From Siphonodentalium dalli (taxonomy: Eukaryota > Mollusca > Scaphopoda > Gadilida > Siphonodentaliidae): DNA of 64,000 bases. The position numbers and the translations under genes were made by a program. Under the pieces are notes generated by a model. The model was not told the DNA's origin and did not search any database. It saw only the letters and a list, made by a program, of their open reading frames with translations. Position 1 is the first letter of the stretch. Every line of letters begins with the position of its first letter. Shown piece by piece: positions 12,354-25,010 of the stretch. The stretch lies in NCBI GenBank assembly GCA_032622095.1, contig CP136061.1, positions 200,440,244 to 200,504,243 on the forward strand. Reading direction: 5' to 3'.

Positions 12354-13781
12354 CCTTACTCGTATTTAAATTCGCGCAGTACTATTTAAAACTGAGCGAA
12401 AAATAGTACGACCCGATTTAAAATATACCACAAGGAAAACAAGAGAGTAATGTTGGTGAGTTGCCAAGCGACGTACAACTCATGCTAATTTGGAATAGCG
12501 TTAATAAAATAGCCCAAAATTGTGCATCTATAGAGACTTTTTCTAAACTCACAAATCACATTCATCAAATTATAAAACCGCCTCTATTTTACTTAATGTA
12601 ATGGTCGCAGAATAAGCAACATTTAATTTTGTAGGCTTCGAAATAATTGTAGCGACTTAAATGCCGACAAATTTCAAAATCATTTGATAACTAATCCAAA
12701 TGGTGCTTGTGGTTTCCAGTATGAGAATGCGATCACTATTACCACACCTGTCATTATTCCATAGAAATAGCAACTTTAGAAATACAAATTAGCGAGAATT
12801 ATACTGCATGCAGTACACATTCAAGAGCTACTATGCGGATCACCCCTCCTTACCAATGAAACACATTATTCTATATTTAGCTGTTCAAAACTATATCATC
12901 TCATCATCGAACTGTTTCGACAATGATGAAATATATTTGATCAATGCAACTGAAGTAACTTGATATCACTCAGTAACCTTTACACCTGCGCATAAATTTT
13001 GTTTATGTCTTTCCCATCCCTTTACCTCACAACCAACCTAACCTTTCAACTATCATTATTATTTGTTTCATCATTGACATATCCCTGTGATTAATTTGTA
13101 CAATAATATAACTTATGCCTCAGTTTTAACTCGTTTTTGTTAATTGTATCATCAATTAGGGGAGAAGAGCTGTTCTGTGCTGCAGTAATGTGTGCTCCCA
13201 TCCCCACTGTTCTTCTAACTGCATTTCCCTCATGCAGTTATAAAAACAAATATGTATGTATCCATCCTCATTCATACACTGAATGAGGATGTACAATAAA
13301 AGATATACAATAAAATATGTCGACGATGTTGACATTTTGGTAAGAAATCCACATATGCTAGGTTACATGTGCATGAAAGCACGTCCCTCCTATATGTTAT
13401 GTATTCACAACCCTCGTCCTGCAAGACTGTTTATTTTTCTGATATCAGCTGCATTCGCGGTTGTGGTTTTCTGCTTTCGACTTTATTTCATTTTCAATAT
13501 CAAAATTATTATCTGGAACATATAAACACCCATCATCACAACAAAATGGATGATACAGTTATGGTATACATAATTATATAAATCCGCCGTAAATGTGTTT
13601 AATGTACACATGTCACGTGTCTTTAAAAATGACTAAGAACTGAAACTGTCATTAGATCCAATACTTTTATAAAAATAGTTTAGTCAGTTTGGAATTCGCG
13701 CAGCCAGGTGCGCGAATTTAAAGTGCACGAATTCAAAACTGAGCGAAAAATAATACTGCGCGAATTTAAATACGAGTAAGG
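12354..13781. mobile_element. 1.43-kb TIR element flanked by TA
   Basis: Inverted ends of about 34 bp with one mismatch, left 12354-12387 and right 13748-13781, start ccttactcgtatttaaattc. TA dinucleotides lie immediately outside both ends (12352-12353 and 13782-13783). The motif aaaactgagcgaaaaata occurs near both ends in the same direction, and the left copy also folds as gtactattt/aaatagtac. No transposase is visible in the interior. A LINE-tail-like stretch lies inside near 13155-13260. Confidence 0.72.
13155..13260 (+). repeat. Putative LINE 3' tail, related to 16855-16956
   Basis: The order of short blocks (ggggaga.g.gctgtt, gcagtaat/gcagcaat, tcccatccc, then t-rich sequence and an aaaca/aataaa-like end) matches the sequence at 16855-16956. 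That points to two copies of one retrotransposon 3' untranslated region. The evidence is similarity between the two stretches only. Confidence 0.4.
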
Positions 13782-13783
13782 TA

Positions 13784-14238
13784 TATAATATACTGCTATT
13801 CAGAGTTGAACAATTTGGGGAATTGACCGGTTTCGAAAGACCAAGATAAAATTGATTTAGTTCTTTTTAACCAAAATCGAAAATTCTAATTTAAAAATCA
13901 ATGATGATGAGATTTATTCAAGTCAGTTGGACATGTACACACACTTTGCATTTTCTTTTAGTGCTTGCCAATATGACAGTAAATATGACACAAATTGCTT
14001 CAATATTCCAGTAGAAAGGTTTGTCAATTCAAATTGATTGTTCAGTATGTCTTCGTTGAGTGAAACTATTGATCAGCAGAGTGTAGCCATTCATTATATT
14101 AGAGATGGCTTGAGTATCGCGCTCATCTGATAGCACATGTAGCAAACCAATATGTTATTACTAATACCATGATTATGAAAACAAATGTGTCAGTGTTTCT
14201 CCTTTGAGCGATCATAGCTTCATGTATAATTCTTTATA
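13784..14238. other. No feature recognised
   Basis: AT-rich spacer between a TIR element and a Helitron-like element, with no coding or repeat signal. Confidence 0.4.
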
Positions 14239-14546
14239 TCTAATATATATTTTGGGACTGTCTGTTTGTTAGCAATGGAATGGCCGGGAAAACTGCGGGA
14301 CGGATTTCGACGAAATTTGATACCTAGGGTTACTTTTTTCCGGGGAGTGTTTTGGACGGGTCAAATCGTGACCCCGACATGACCTTGACCTTTAAAATGG
14401 TCAATTCAAGGTCAAATCGCGCCTTTCGACGGATTTAGATGTTAGATCCACGGAGGTTTTCAAAATCAGCTATTTGAAAATTGATATCTGAAGCCCGGAT
14501 GAAAGCAGATGGGAAACAGCCCGGACGAAGTTGGGTCACCTGCTAG
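14239..14546 (+). mobile_element. Non-autonomous Helitron-like element (308 bp)
   Basis: The left end reads A|TCTAATATATATTTTG and the right end ...CTGCTAG|T, so the insertion lies between A and T with 5' TC and 3' CTAG. This is the Helitron signature. Just inside the 3' end is an imperfect hairpin around agcccggacgaagttgggt. The interior has ctgtctgttt and gacggatttcgacgaaatt blocks that recur, in diverged form, in the element at 62960-63460. No Rep/helicase coding is present. Confidence 0.75.
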
Positions 14547-14599
14547 TTATTTTATAAAACAGAATGTTGTCAAGATATGTCCAACATGAGAAGGACATA

Positions 14600-16141
14600 C
14601 CCCTTGGAGTATATCGATGTATGATTTTCCATGTTTTCCGCCTGAGTGGAAACGAGCAAAGGTTGTCCCGATACACAAGAAAGGCGACCGTATATAGTAA
14701 TCCTGAAAACTATCGCCCAATCTCACTGCTAAGGTGCCTCAGTAAGTTGTTTGAAAATGTATTATTTAACACTTTATGACTCACCTCCAGTCGAATAAAA
14801 TTTTAACCAAATATCAGTCAGGGTTTGTGCCGGCCGATTCAACGTATCAATTATGTGACATATATGACAATATTAGTAGATCATTAGAACAGGGACGCGA
14901 TATACGGTTATTATTTTTAAACCTAAGCAAATCTTTCGACAAAGTTTAGCACAAAGACCTACTCTTCAAACTCCATTCTATAGGAATCCGTAATACCTTA
15001 CTCCACGTACTGGTTCCGATCTTATCTATATGACCGCCAGCAACGTGTTGTTTTAACCTCTGGCCAATATGCGTGGGGAAAGATAACCGCGGGAGTGCCC
15101 CAAGGATCCATCCTGGGCCCTATACTCTTGTCGCCGACGACCCAAACATCGGAGCGAATATTTTACAGCATGATATCAATAGACTAGAATCGTGGTCCTC
15201 CAAATGGATTGTCAAGATTAATGATCTAAAACAGAAGCATTGACATGCACTCGGAAACGTATGAAGCTTGTTCACATAACCCTGTTCGTGAACCAACAGC
15301 CTTTTGAAGAAGTAGATACACATAAACATATTGGAGTTATTTTTAGTAAAACAAATAGTTGGGGACCCCATATCGAACAAGTGATGAAAACTGCATGGCA
15401 ACGCATTTCACTTTTGAGAAAATATCGATTCTATCTCGGCAGAGCAGCTCTCGAAAAAATGTTATTTTACAATAATAAGGTCTATCCTTGAATATTCTTG
15501 TGTTGTCTGGGATGGTTGAAGCCAGCAAGAATCTGACAACATCGAAAATATACAATACTAGGCAGCTCGTATTGTGACAGGCGCGACTAGGTCTGTCAGT
15601 AATGCATCTCTTCCCTAAAATCACGGCGGAAAAGTTTTTTACAAAAATTATTTTATAAAATGGTAAAAGGTCAATCGCCTGTCTATCTCAGAAACCTAGC
15701 TCCCCCTACTCACGGGCAGATATCACAACGTGAAACTAGACAGTCTAACAAGCTTAGTGTTCCTAGTTGTGACTATGACTATTACAAAAAATCGTTTCTC
15801 CCATCAACACAAACTTTGTAGAACAACGTAGACACAAACAAGGTAACCTCAAATTATCTGGAACCCAAACGAAAGCAATCTGAATTACCACAAATATACT
15901 AACTTCGTTTCCGACCAACCCATGTGTACCTATGGTGAAGTAGAGGACACAGAAAATTATCTAATTGAATGACAATTATACAGCGCACAGCGAGTCTTAT
16001 TCACGAACGAAGTATCTGATATATGTAACATCACCACCAATCTACTTCTACATGGTTCTAATGAACTATCACAGGAAGATAACATAACGATTTTCCGAGA
16101 AGTTCAGAAATACATTATTAGAACAAAAAGATTCAAATAAT
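14600..16141 (+). pseudogene. Third LINE reverse transcriptase, broken
   Basis: Motifs run in the correct order on the plus strand but in several frames. They are EWKRAKVVPIHKKGD (about 14645-14690), NPENYRPISLLRCLSKLFE (about 14699-14757), QSGFVPADSTYQLC, LNLSKSFDKV followed by a stop where W is usual (about 14920-14950), GVPQGSILGP (about 15092-15121), and the thumb motif THKHIGVIFSKTNSWG (about 15318-15365). C-terminal similarity fades toward 16141. The YADD block appears deleted near 15125. Many stops and shifts mark it as old. The type is Jockey/CR1-like, without a firm clade. Confidence 0.85.
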
Positions 16142-16854
16142 ACATCGACCACAAACCAAGGGCTTCCACTTGAACCACACATATGCATGTCATGTTGCTA
16201 TTTAATTTATTCGTGAATAGTTGCGACGTGAGGACGGTGGGGTGTCAATGGCGATAGACCATACTGGGAAAGATGAAGCAACATCACTGTGTAAGAGTCG
16301 GAACCGATCACATGTATAAGGGTCGGAGCCATCGAAAATTAGCGTCGCAGCCAATGCAACATTTTTAATTTGGAGTGCTATATCATAAAAAGTCAATACC
16401 AAAAGATGTCACTTTTCTCATCGTAGCTCAGAAAAGTCATAGATCATTGTTGACTCGAGTGTGTGCCTTAAGAGTTCTATTTTCACTCGAAAACATTTGC
16501 TGGAGTAGGATTTTTTTTCGCGAATTCTTTGATGATCAAGGCGTCGACTGAGCACAATAATAGAGTCAAGCTTCGTTTGGTGCCAAATGAACGACCTTGT
16601 GATTGATACAATCTGATTCAACAAGGAATTTACACACAACAGCCAAATAAGAAGATCGCACTAATAATTAGCATTTTTCAGGATGTTCCAGTTGTTTTCT
16701 TAAAAATCACCATTAAAATCGTGTTAGAGTCGGGACCGAAATCGTGTTAGATGATTATATCAAAACTGCAGGAATGGTTGAACCCCGGTGCTGTTATAAC
16801 ATATTTCCTTGCTCTTGTCAACGTTTGATTTGTTCATATTCAGTGTGTTGAAAA
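16142..16854. other. No feature recognised
   Basis: Between two LINE copies. Only short open frames are present; part may be untranslated tail of the preceding LINE. Confidence 0.4.
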
Positions 16855-16956
16855 TGGGGAGATGCTGTTTTTGTAAGTGGCAGCAATTGTCATCCCATCC
16901 CTATTGCCCTTGTATATATTTATATTATGCATTGAGCAAATAAAATATGTTTATAA
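16855..16956 (+). repeat. Putative LINE 3' tail with polyadenylation signal
   Basis: The block ends gagcaaataaaatatg, containing AATAAA at about 16938-16943, and resembles 13155-13260. It lies directly upstream of the 5'-truncated L2 LINE and probably belongs to an older retrotransposon. Confidence 0.45.
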
Positions 16957-18319
16957 GGAGGAGGTCAAGTGAATAGTTTTGAATGGGGATTTCCATGCTT
17001 ATCTGATCTAGTTTCTAGTTTCTACACCCATCCAAGGAAATCCCCTCTTCAGTGGTTCATTAATCTACGTGCTTTACTGGATGGCCATGCGCCTTTAGTC
17101 ACACGCAAAATTCGATGTCGTCCATCTACCCCGTGGTTCAATGATGAAATAAAGAGTGCCAAAGCTGATAAGCGGCATGCTGAGAGGAGATGGCGAAAAT
17201 CCGGTCTAACAGTTGATCGTCAAATCTATGTTGAAAAGAACAACCGTATGAATCAAAAGACTAGATCTGCCCGTTCGGAATATTATAACTCTAAAATCGC
17301 GAATGCTAAATCAACAAAAGTCATCTATTCCATAACCAACGAACTAAGTGGTAAGAAAAAAGTACCAATTCTTCCTACTAATGTTAGAGAAAGTGAATTA
17401 CCGGAAACAGAGTTCAAACCGTTCGTTGGTGACAGTCTTAGTTCGTTCTGCGAGCTTACATGTGATGAGGTCAAGGAACTTATTTTATCATCCACTTCAA
17501 AAACGTGTGTTTTGGATCCCATTCCAACTTCTTTACTGGTGGAACATATCGATTTTATATTAGAACCACTCACAAAGCTCATAAATTGGTCTTTATCTGA
17601 AGGTGTTGTTCCTGACTGTTTTAAGGAGGCCGTTGTGATTCCCCTGATTAAAAATAATTATCTGGATGCCGACTTGCTAAAGAACCATAGGCCCATCTCA
17701 AACCTTCAATTCGTCTCGAAGCTGTTAGAAAAAGCTGTCCTCAAACAACTGAGAAATCATATGGAGAAACATTTGCTTCTGGAAAAAATTCAGTCAGCGT
17801 ACAAACCTGGTCACAGTACTGAAACTGCATTGTTGTGTATCACTTCAGACCTTCTTCTTGCCAGTGATGATAACAAGTTTTCACTAGTATCCCTGCTTGA
17901 CATGAGCGCAGCTTTCGATACCCTTGATCACGAAATACTGTTGAAGCGATTGGAAATTTCTTTTGGGATATCTGACAGCGCGCTCAAGTAGTTCGGTTCA
18001 TATCTCTCTAATCGTGTTCAGAGGATTCAAATTGGCAGTGCGTTTTCCAAAACCTTTCATCTGCAATATGGAGTCCCTGAGGGTTCTGTCCTGGGGCCTG
18101 TCTTGTACTTAATCTACACCAAACCACTTCGTGAGATCATCAGGCGACACAGTGTCTCTGCGCACATGTATGCTGATGATACACAGCTTTACATTTCTGG
18201 TGATAACCCCTATTTTCTTCTCACTGTAATGGAAAACTGCATCGGTTCTGTGAAATCGTGGATGTTGGCTAATAAACTAAAATTAAATAGTGACAAAACT
18301 GAAGTAATGTGGGTGTCTA
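16957..18319 (+). pseudogene. L2/CR1-type LINE, first part of ORF2 RT, split by a 15.3-kb insertion
   Basis: After an in-frame stop at 16954-16956 the frame is open for over 340 residues. It begins in the linker after the missing apurinic endonuclease (FINLRALLDGHAPLVTRKI, TPWFNDEIKSAK). RT motifs follow in order: DPIPTSLL, KEAVVIPLIK, LKNHRPISNLQFVSKLLEK, QSAYKPGHSTETALL and LLDMSAAFDTLDH. A single TAG at 17989-17991 stands where L2 proteins have tryptophan (ALK-stop-FGSYLSNR). The frame then continues with GVPEGSVLGPVL, MYADDTQLYI (catalytic aspartates in YADD) and KLKLNSDKTEVMWVS. At 18318-18319 it is cut by a TIR element. The protein resumes in phase at 33661. The copy is 5'-truncated but otherwise young. 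Confidence 0.95.
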
Positions 18320-18655
18320 CCCATATAAAAATGTACCTGGGTAAATCTTGGTGTTTACCTAGGTATACCCCTGATGAACCCCGGTACATGTAGGTTTTAC
18401 CCTGGTTCCACCCAGGTCACACCCAGGTTACACCCAGGTAAATCAGGGCTTTATAAAGATTTACCCTGGTGTTTTCTATATATGTTAGGTTAAACCCCAG
18501 TTTACCCGGGTTTTTACGGATATAATTTAGAAAAAACGCTGTCACACCCGGGTGGTATTTAGACCCAGGTTATCCGGAGTATTTACACCCAGGTATTTAC
18601 ACCAGGTATTTACTACAGTGTTCACCCGGATATATACACCTGTGGTATTTTGTTA
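18320..18655. repeat. Left subterminal ACCCAGGT-rich region of the 15.3-kb element
   Basis: Many short copies of acccaggt, acctgggt and close variants (accctggt, acccgggt) occur in both orientations. The right end, 32883-33660, is built from the same motif. Clustered subterminal motifs in both orientations are typical transposase-binding architecture in several DNA transposon families; that role here is inference. Confidence 0.8.
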
Positions 18656-18674
18656 AACTGTATAATCTGCACTT

Positions 18675-21035
18675 GAAGTTACCGTATTAACCCGTTCTAT
18701 ATTACAGCATCATTGGCGTGTAGTTAACCATTATTAACCATTCTATATTAAAGCATTAATTGACAGGTAGTTACCTTATTAACCCTTTCTATAGTAAGTA
18801 ACATTGGTGAGTAGTTACAGTATTAACCCATTCTATATTAAAGCATCATTGACGTGAAGTTACCTTATTAACCCTTTCTGTATTAAAGCATCATTGACGT
18901 GTAGTTACCTTATTAACCCTTTCTATATTAAAACATAATTGATGTGTAGTTACCATGTTAACCCTTTCTATATTATAGCATCATTGACGGGTAGTTGCCT
19001 TATTAACTCTGTATATACAAAATTATCATTGTCGTGTATAATTACCTTATCCATTTATATACTAAGTACCATTGGCCTGTAGTTACATTATTAACCCTTT
19101 CTATATTAAAGCATTCATTGACAGGTAGTTACCTTATTAACCCTTTCTATACTTAATATTATTGGTGAGTAGTTGCATTATTAACCCTTTCTATATTAAA
19201 TCGCCATTGACGGGTAGTTACCTTATTAAAAATTTTTGTATTAAAGCATCATTGACGTGTAGTTACCTTATTATAACCCTTTCTATATTAAAGCATCATT
19301 GACGTGTAATTACCATATTAACCATTTCTATATTAAAGAATTATTGCCGGGTAGTTACATTATTAACCCGTTCTTTAAAATTATCATTGGTGAGTAGTTA
19401 CCATATTAACCCTTTCTATATTAAAACATCATTGACGTGTGGTTACCATGTTAACCCTTTCAATATTAAAGCACCATTGACGGATAGTTGCCTTATTAAC
19501 CCTGTATATACTAAAGTACCATTGTCGTGTAGTTACCTTATTAACCCTTCATATACATTGACGTGTAGTTACCTTATTAACCCTTTCTATATTAAAGCAT
19601 TAATTGACAGGCAGTTACTTTATTAACCCTTTCTATACTAAGTATCATTGGCATGTGGTTACCTTATTAACCATTTCTATATTAAAGCATTAATTGACAG
19701 GTAGTTACCTTAAACAACCCGTTCTATACTAAGTATCATAGGTGAGTAGTTACATTATTAACCATTTCTATACTAAAGCGCCATTGACGGGTAATTACCT
19801 TATTAACATTTTTGTATCAAAGCATCGTTGACGTGCAGTACCATATTATAACCCTTTCTATATTAAAGCATCATTGACGGATAGTTACCATATTAACCAT
19901 TTCTGTATTAAAGAATTATTGACGTGTAGTTACCTTATTAACCCTTTCTATACTAAGTATAATTGACGTGTAGTTACCTTATTAACCCTTTCTATATAAA
20001 AGCACCATTGATGGGTAGTTACCTTATTAACCATTTTTGTATTGAAGCATCATTGGCGTGTAATTACCTTATTAACCCTTTCTATATTGAAGCAATAATT
20101 GACAGGTAGGCCCTAGTTACCTTATTAACCCTTTCTATAATAAGTGTCATTGGAGATTAGTTACATTATTAACCCTTTCTACAATAAAGCATCATTGACA
20201 TGGAGTTACCCTTAACCATTTCTGTATTAAAAAATTATTGACGTGTAGTTACCTTATTAACCCTTTCTATATTGAGACATCATTTACGTGTAGTTACCAT
20301 GTTAACCCTTTCTATATTAAAGTATCATTGACGGGTAGTTGCCTTGTTAACCCTGTATATACCTACTAGTAAGTATCAGTGTCGTGTAGTTACCTTATTA
20401 ACCCTTTCTATACTAAGTATCATTGGCGGTTAGTTACCTTATTAACCCGTTATATACTAAGTATCATTGACGTGTAGTTACCTTATTAACCCTATCTATA
20501 TAAATGCACCATTGATGGGTAGTTACATTATTAACCATTTTTGTATTGAAGCATCATTGGCGTGTAGTTACCTTATTAACCCTTTCTATATTAAAGTATC
20601 ATTGACATGTAGTTATCATATTAGCCAGTTCTATATTAAAGCATCATTGACGGTAGTTACCATAGTAACCCTTTCTATATTAAAGCACCATTGGCGTGTA
20701 ATTACCATATTAACCCTTTCTATATTAAAACATCATTGTCGTGTAGTTACCATATTAGCTCTTTCTATATTAAAGCATCATTGACGTGTAGAACTTTATC
20801 TTATTAACCCTTTCTTTATTAAAGCATTATTGACATGTAGTTACCTTATTAACCCTTCCTATATTGAAGCATCATTGACAAGAAGTTAAATTATTAACAT
20901 TTCTATACTAAGTATCATTGCCGTGTAGTTAGTTACCTTATTAACCCTTTCTATATTAAGACGTCGGTCATTGACAGGTAGTTACCTTATTAACCATTTC
21001 TGTATTCAAGCATCATTGGCGAGTAGTTACCTTAT
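18675..21035. repeat. Minisatellite array, about 45-bp unit, roughly 50 copies
   Basis: The unit is approximately attgacgtgtagttacctta followed by ttaaccctttctatattaaagcatc, repeated head to tail with substitutions and small indels for about 2.36 kb. Because 45 is divisible by three, open frames with a 15-residue period appear (19387-19626, 20467-20784); these are artefacts. The array begins just after the left subterminal region of the 15.3-kb element. An acttgaagtt-like sequence borders both edges (about 18673 and 21038). Confidence 0.95.
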
Positions 21036-22460
21036 TACTTGAAGTTTATTATGACAATATGACAATACACTACCCCGGACAAATGAAGCAATATCACACT
21101 TTATCTAACAGCCTAGCTATAACTAGTGAACATTAAGCTGACAAACAGACAATTTTCAGGGCCATTACCGGTATTTAATATTAAAGGGATACAAAATAAA
21201 GATATTTCTAATTATCAGTAAGAATTATTCTCTAAGTGATACTTATTATTTCAAATAAATGATTGCGTATACTATAGTAGACCATATACCAACAGGAAAA
21301 TATTAGTGAATACAATTATTGTGTTTCAAAATTCGTTTCGTTTCGTTTCTGCAGCCAAATTACAATCTTAACTTTTAGTTACCGTTACTTCGAAAAGAAG
21401 CGCCGATAATTCCTTGTGGTGTTTTTAGTTAATTTTGTCGCGAATCAACGCGGAATGACAGAAGGACATGGTGTATTCGCTACAAACGGATAAACTGTGG
21501 ACTTATATATAAGATTCGCCGATTTTGTCTGCATGGATGTGCGCAAATATCGAAAAAGACTGAATTTCATGTGACAAAAAATATTTCAATTCCCGGAACA
21601 GTAAGAATTAAGCTACGATAACGAAACGGATCAACTATAGTATTGAACGGCCATCTGCCCATAACCAGAATATTCCCACTGACACATCTGTATGACCTGG
21701 AATATTTGTATCACATGAAAACCACTGACAGTTGACATAGTGCATTGGGATTGAATTGAAAAGTAATACATGTACAGTATATTGTAATTATTTGTAATTG
21801 TCACGCTACGACAATACGCAAAATTAAATGTGTGGTACCGGTACAAGCATGATGCAGTGGCAGTGGCCTGATCATGCACCTGTCCAGAAGAAAATTGAGA
21901 AGTTTGATCTGCGATAGTGAGGGGTCTGTACTACTGTACATGTACATGTGGCCATAGACTCATACGGTACTGATAGTGTTAAGCCTGCTGTTACAATAAT
22001 ACTACTTTTGCTGTTTTACTGGTCTTACTGTGTCAATGTGACATTGTTAATTCAGTTCCACTCTAATGTACATTAACTGGCAATGATGCATCACTATTAA
22101 AGGCACCGGTAATCCCTACATACCAGGAGGACGCGGCATTGAAACTTGGTACAACAGTTGTTACACGACAAAGAAAATTATCAACAAGTTCATGGTGACA
22201 ATTGTTACAATTTACAAATATTTAAGGATTATACTAATGTCCATTTGATGAGTAGATGCGTGACTGATAAAAGAATTAGAAACTCCATATTTACTCAAAA
22301 GATAACAGTATACGATGCCATACAGTTGTTCCATAACACCTCAACCTTTGGTGGATAACAGCAAACTAATGAAAATGATGAAACCCAGACTCAACATCAA
22401 GACTACATGTGCATGCATAAGTGACGGTTCAATGATTTTGACTCCACCAGATGATATTTA
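21036..22460. other. Unassigned interior of the 15.3-kb element
   Basis: No gene, hairpin or tandem array was recognised. A short open frame at 22146-22358 and one on the minus strand at 21631-21879 show no domain. Confidence 0.4.
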
Positions 22461-22832
22461 GGCGACACCAATTTTTAAGTCTGGTTTACTATAATGTGGG
22501 GATTAAAAAAAAGTAGATGCAGGACAGTGCAGGAGGAAAAAAAATAAAAAAGATTGTCCCCCCAATTTATATCAAGTAAATCGTGGAATTTCACATAAAT
22601 TGTGAAAAAATGTTTTTGAATAAAATTCTGAACCAAACAAGACATATCTTGTCATGAAATACATGAAAATATGGATATGTAAATGATCATAAGCAGAACC
22701 GGATGCGACAACACATGAAAATCAGTACGCATGTAAAATATTTTGGGAGAAAACAGTTTTTTTTTTTTTTCATGAAATGGACAAAAAGTTGTAGGAGGTG
22801 TTCGTAAACCAGACTTAAAAATTGGTGTCGCC
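22461..22832. mobile_element. PIF/Harbinger-like MITE (372 bp)
   Basis: Perfect inverted ends of 28 bp, 22461-22488 and 22805-22832, start ggcgacaccaatttttaagt. TTA lies directly outside each end, matching the TWA target preference of PIF/Harbinger elements, and the leading GG also fits. The interior is AT-rich and non-coding, with a T10-plus run near 22760. Confidence 0.85.
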
Positions 22833-23107
22833 TTAGGCTCATGTTAACACAGGTTCACATATTCTCAAAATAATTGTCTCCCTCAACCGTACTAGTATTT
22901 ATATCTGATAGAACCTCAGTCCTCGGTGAGACCATGTTGAAAATTACCATCAATACTGTTCCAGTGTTGATCCAAGTTACATGCAACGTGGTCATGCTCT
23001 GAGCAAAACATCAACTGTGGTTAACCAAATAATTTGTATAGATGGTATGTAGTACATGTACATGTATGTATCATGTGGTGTTTTGGTATGCCACATACTT
23101 GAATATG
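22833..23107. other. No feature recognised
   Basis: AT-rich spacer with acatgtacatgta-type runs and no coding signal. Confidence 0.4.
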
Positions 23108-23513
23108 TACTCTTGAGTGCATACATGTACGATTATTAAAATCGAGGTAAAATTCCCACCTGTACGATCGTTATTTGGTCCTGTACGTTTATTAAATTAA
23201 CCAAAAGAAATAATTCACCAATCTTAAATTGTGTTATTCATAGATAAATGAACTCTGATTGTTGACAGTGATCAGCACACTGTAGATTCACAGACCTGGC
23301 TATCAATCAAAACTATTTCTGTCACATGGCATCAGTATATAAACCAGTCACTGGCAGTCAGATGGTGAGTTTTGTTGGGATGTATGGTACTAATAGTTCC
23401 AGTCTGTACGTTTATTCCGCCCTGTACTATTATTCAGTTATGCGACATTTTCCAACCTGTACTACATGTAGTCTATTATTCCACCCTGTACTTTTATTAG
23501 GCACTCAAGAGTA
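23108..23513. mobile_element. MITE with 13-bp TIRs and subterminal CCTGTAC motifs
   Basis: tactcttgagtgc at 23108-23120 is perfectly inverted at 23501-23513. Inside, motifs of the form cctgtacg-tttatta are repeated near both ends (about 23159, 23181, 23403, 23456, 23484). No coding capacity. Target duplication is uncertain. Confidence 0.65.
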
Positions 23514-24239
23514 ATGTTTGCAACAGCGATGTTGTCGATTAATCAAAATACCGTAAATACTATAAGGCATTCCAGCGGTCAGCGGCATTGTAATTGAATG
23601 TGGTTGAACAGTCAAGTACCGGTGGTCAATCTTGTTGTGGGGTGGGGTCAATTAATTAGAACATAGCTATATTTATGTTAAACTAGTCTATTGTGTAGTT
23701 TGGGTTACTATTAATAAGATATTTAATGAATGTTTGGAATGTATGGTAGCATTCTTACTAGTACCTGGATAAACATATGCCATGCACAACGCTGGTCATC
23801 ATATCATCACCACTGTGGGCATTAAACCCCGGCGGGCATCAGTAAACCGCTCATCGGGCTATACAAATTAAGAGTTTTCCATACCAGGGTTAGTTTAATC
23901 AATTAAAATTGGTCAATTTAGAGGTTATACCAACCAGTGGAAGACGTACATGTATATTCAGATATCTTAGTCGAGCAGACTTAGAATATCGGGGTAAACT
24001 TAAATTTCATTCAGCAAAACTTTCACAGCAGAATAAAAACATAGTACATTATAATCACTTACAGTACATGTACATGTAGCCCAGGTGCAGGGCTAGCCTA
24101 TATACTACCAAAACTTTTGGTCGGTTTCTCGATGTCTGACACTTGTAAACGCTTGAACGGGTATACAGTACATGTATGTGAATTAAAGATTTTATTAGTG
24201 ACACAACACTTCACAAGAGGCTAGACATACATTTGTAAC
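23514..24239. other. No feature recognised
   Basis: AT-rich interior sequence without coding, hairpin or tandem signal. Confidence 0.4.
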
Positions 24240-24241
24240 TA

Positions 24242-24403
24242 CAGTAATGCTCTAATTAATCGACTCCTTAACCACAGCAGAATTATGGGTAACTCGGGGA
24301 GAGCTTTCCGATGAATGACAACAAGCCATATTTCCGACTAAATCCTGAAAAGTTACACATAATTCTGCTGTGGTTAAGGGGTCGATCACTTAGGACATTA
24401 CTG
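24242..24403. mobile_element. Mariner-like palindromic MITE, copy 1 (162 bp)
   Basis: The ends are cagtaatgctctaattaatc and its imperfect inverse, flanked by TA on both sides (24240-24241, 24404-24405). Almost the whole element is a palindrome (arms include cttaaccacagcagaattatg). The TA target and CAGT start fit Tc1/mariner-derived MITEs. This copy lacks about 48 bp of the centre seen in the copies at 27472 and 29033. Confidence 0.85.
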
Positions 24404-24884
24404 TATCTGTTTTAGTGCACATCAAATTGATTTGTTGTATTTCCTCTTGTAATTTGTCTTTGATTGTGTTCGCCATTTCGATGGACTACATGTACTGACA
24501 TCAATGACTGAAATGAGTCAAAATTTAGCAGTGCAGCCAATTATATAGATAAACAGAATTAAATAGCATCCAAATTCCAAATGACCATAAATGATAAAAC
24601 AAACTTTATTGAGTACATTTTTAATACTAGTAATTACAGCTACAATGAAAGCATACAGTTTGAGCTTCTTTATAATACCACTGAGTTAGGTGATGTTTTG
24701 ATATTTTGGTTTGGGCACCTAATAAAAATTCTAAGTTTGGTAAAACTGTCTGTATACAAAGTTTATCTGACCGTGATGAATAAAACCTATAAATGGGATC
24801 ATATACATGTATGTTAGATATCATTAAATGATTATTTGAAAACACATATCCGTATGGAAAACAAACTATTTTACCACTGGCCAA
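24404..24884. other. No feature recognised
   Basis: AT-rich. Overlapping open frames at 24581-24817 (plus) and 24627-24884 (minus) have no recognisable content. Confidence 0.4.
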
Positions 24885-25010
24885 GTGGTCCTGCTAATAT
24901 GCTATGATGCTGGTGGTCCTGCTGAATTGCTATGATGCGGGTAGCGCAATTCATAGCAATTCAGCAGGACCCAACCGCATATCATAGCACATTAGCAGGA
25001 GCACTTGAAC
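24885..25010. repeat. Foldback (hairpin) repeat
   Basis: The arms aagtggtcctgctaatatgc...gctgaattgctatgat and their inverse fold around a short loop gcgggtagcgca near 24940. The arms carry a doubled cctgct motif. It probably represents a small foldback MITE. Confidence 0.75.

Noticed and set aside
19387-20784. Open frames with a 15-residue periodic peptide
   Set aside because: They arise because the minisatellite unit is 45 bp, a multiple of three; no start context or conserved protein pattern.
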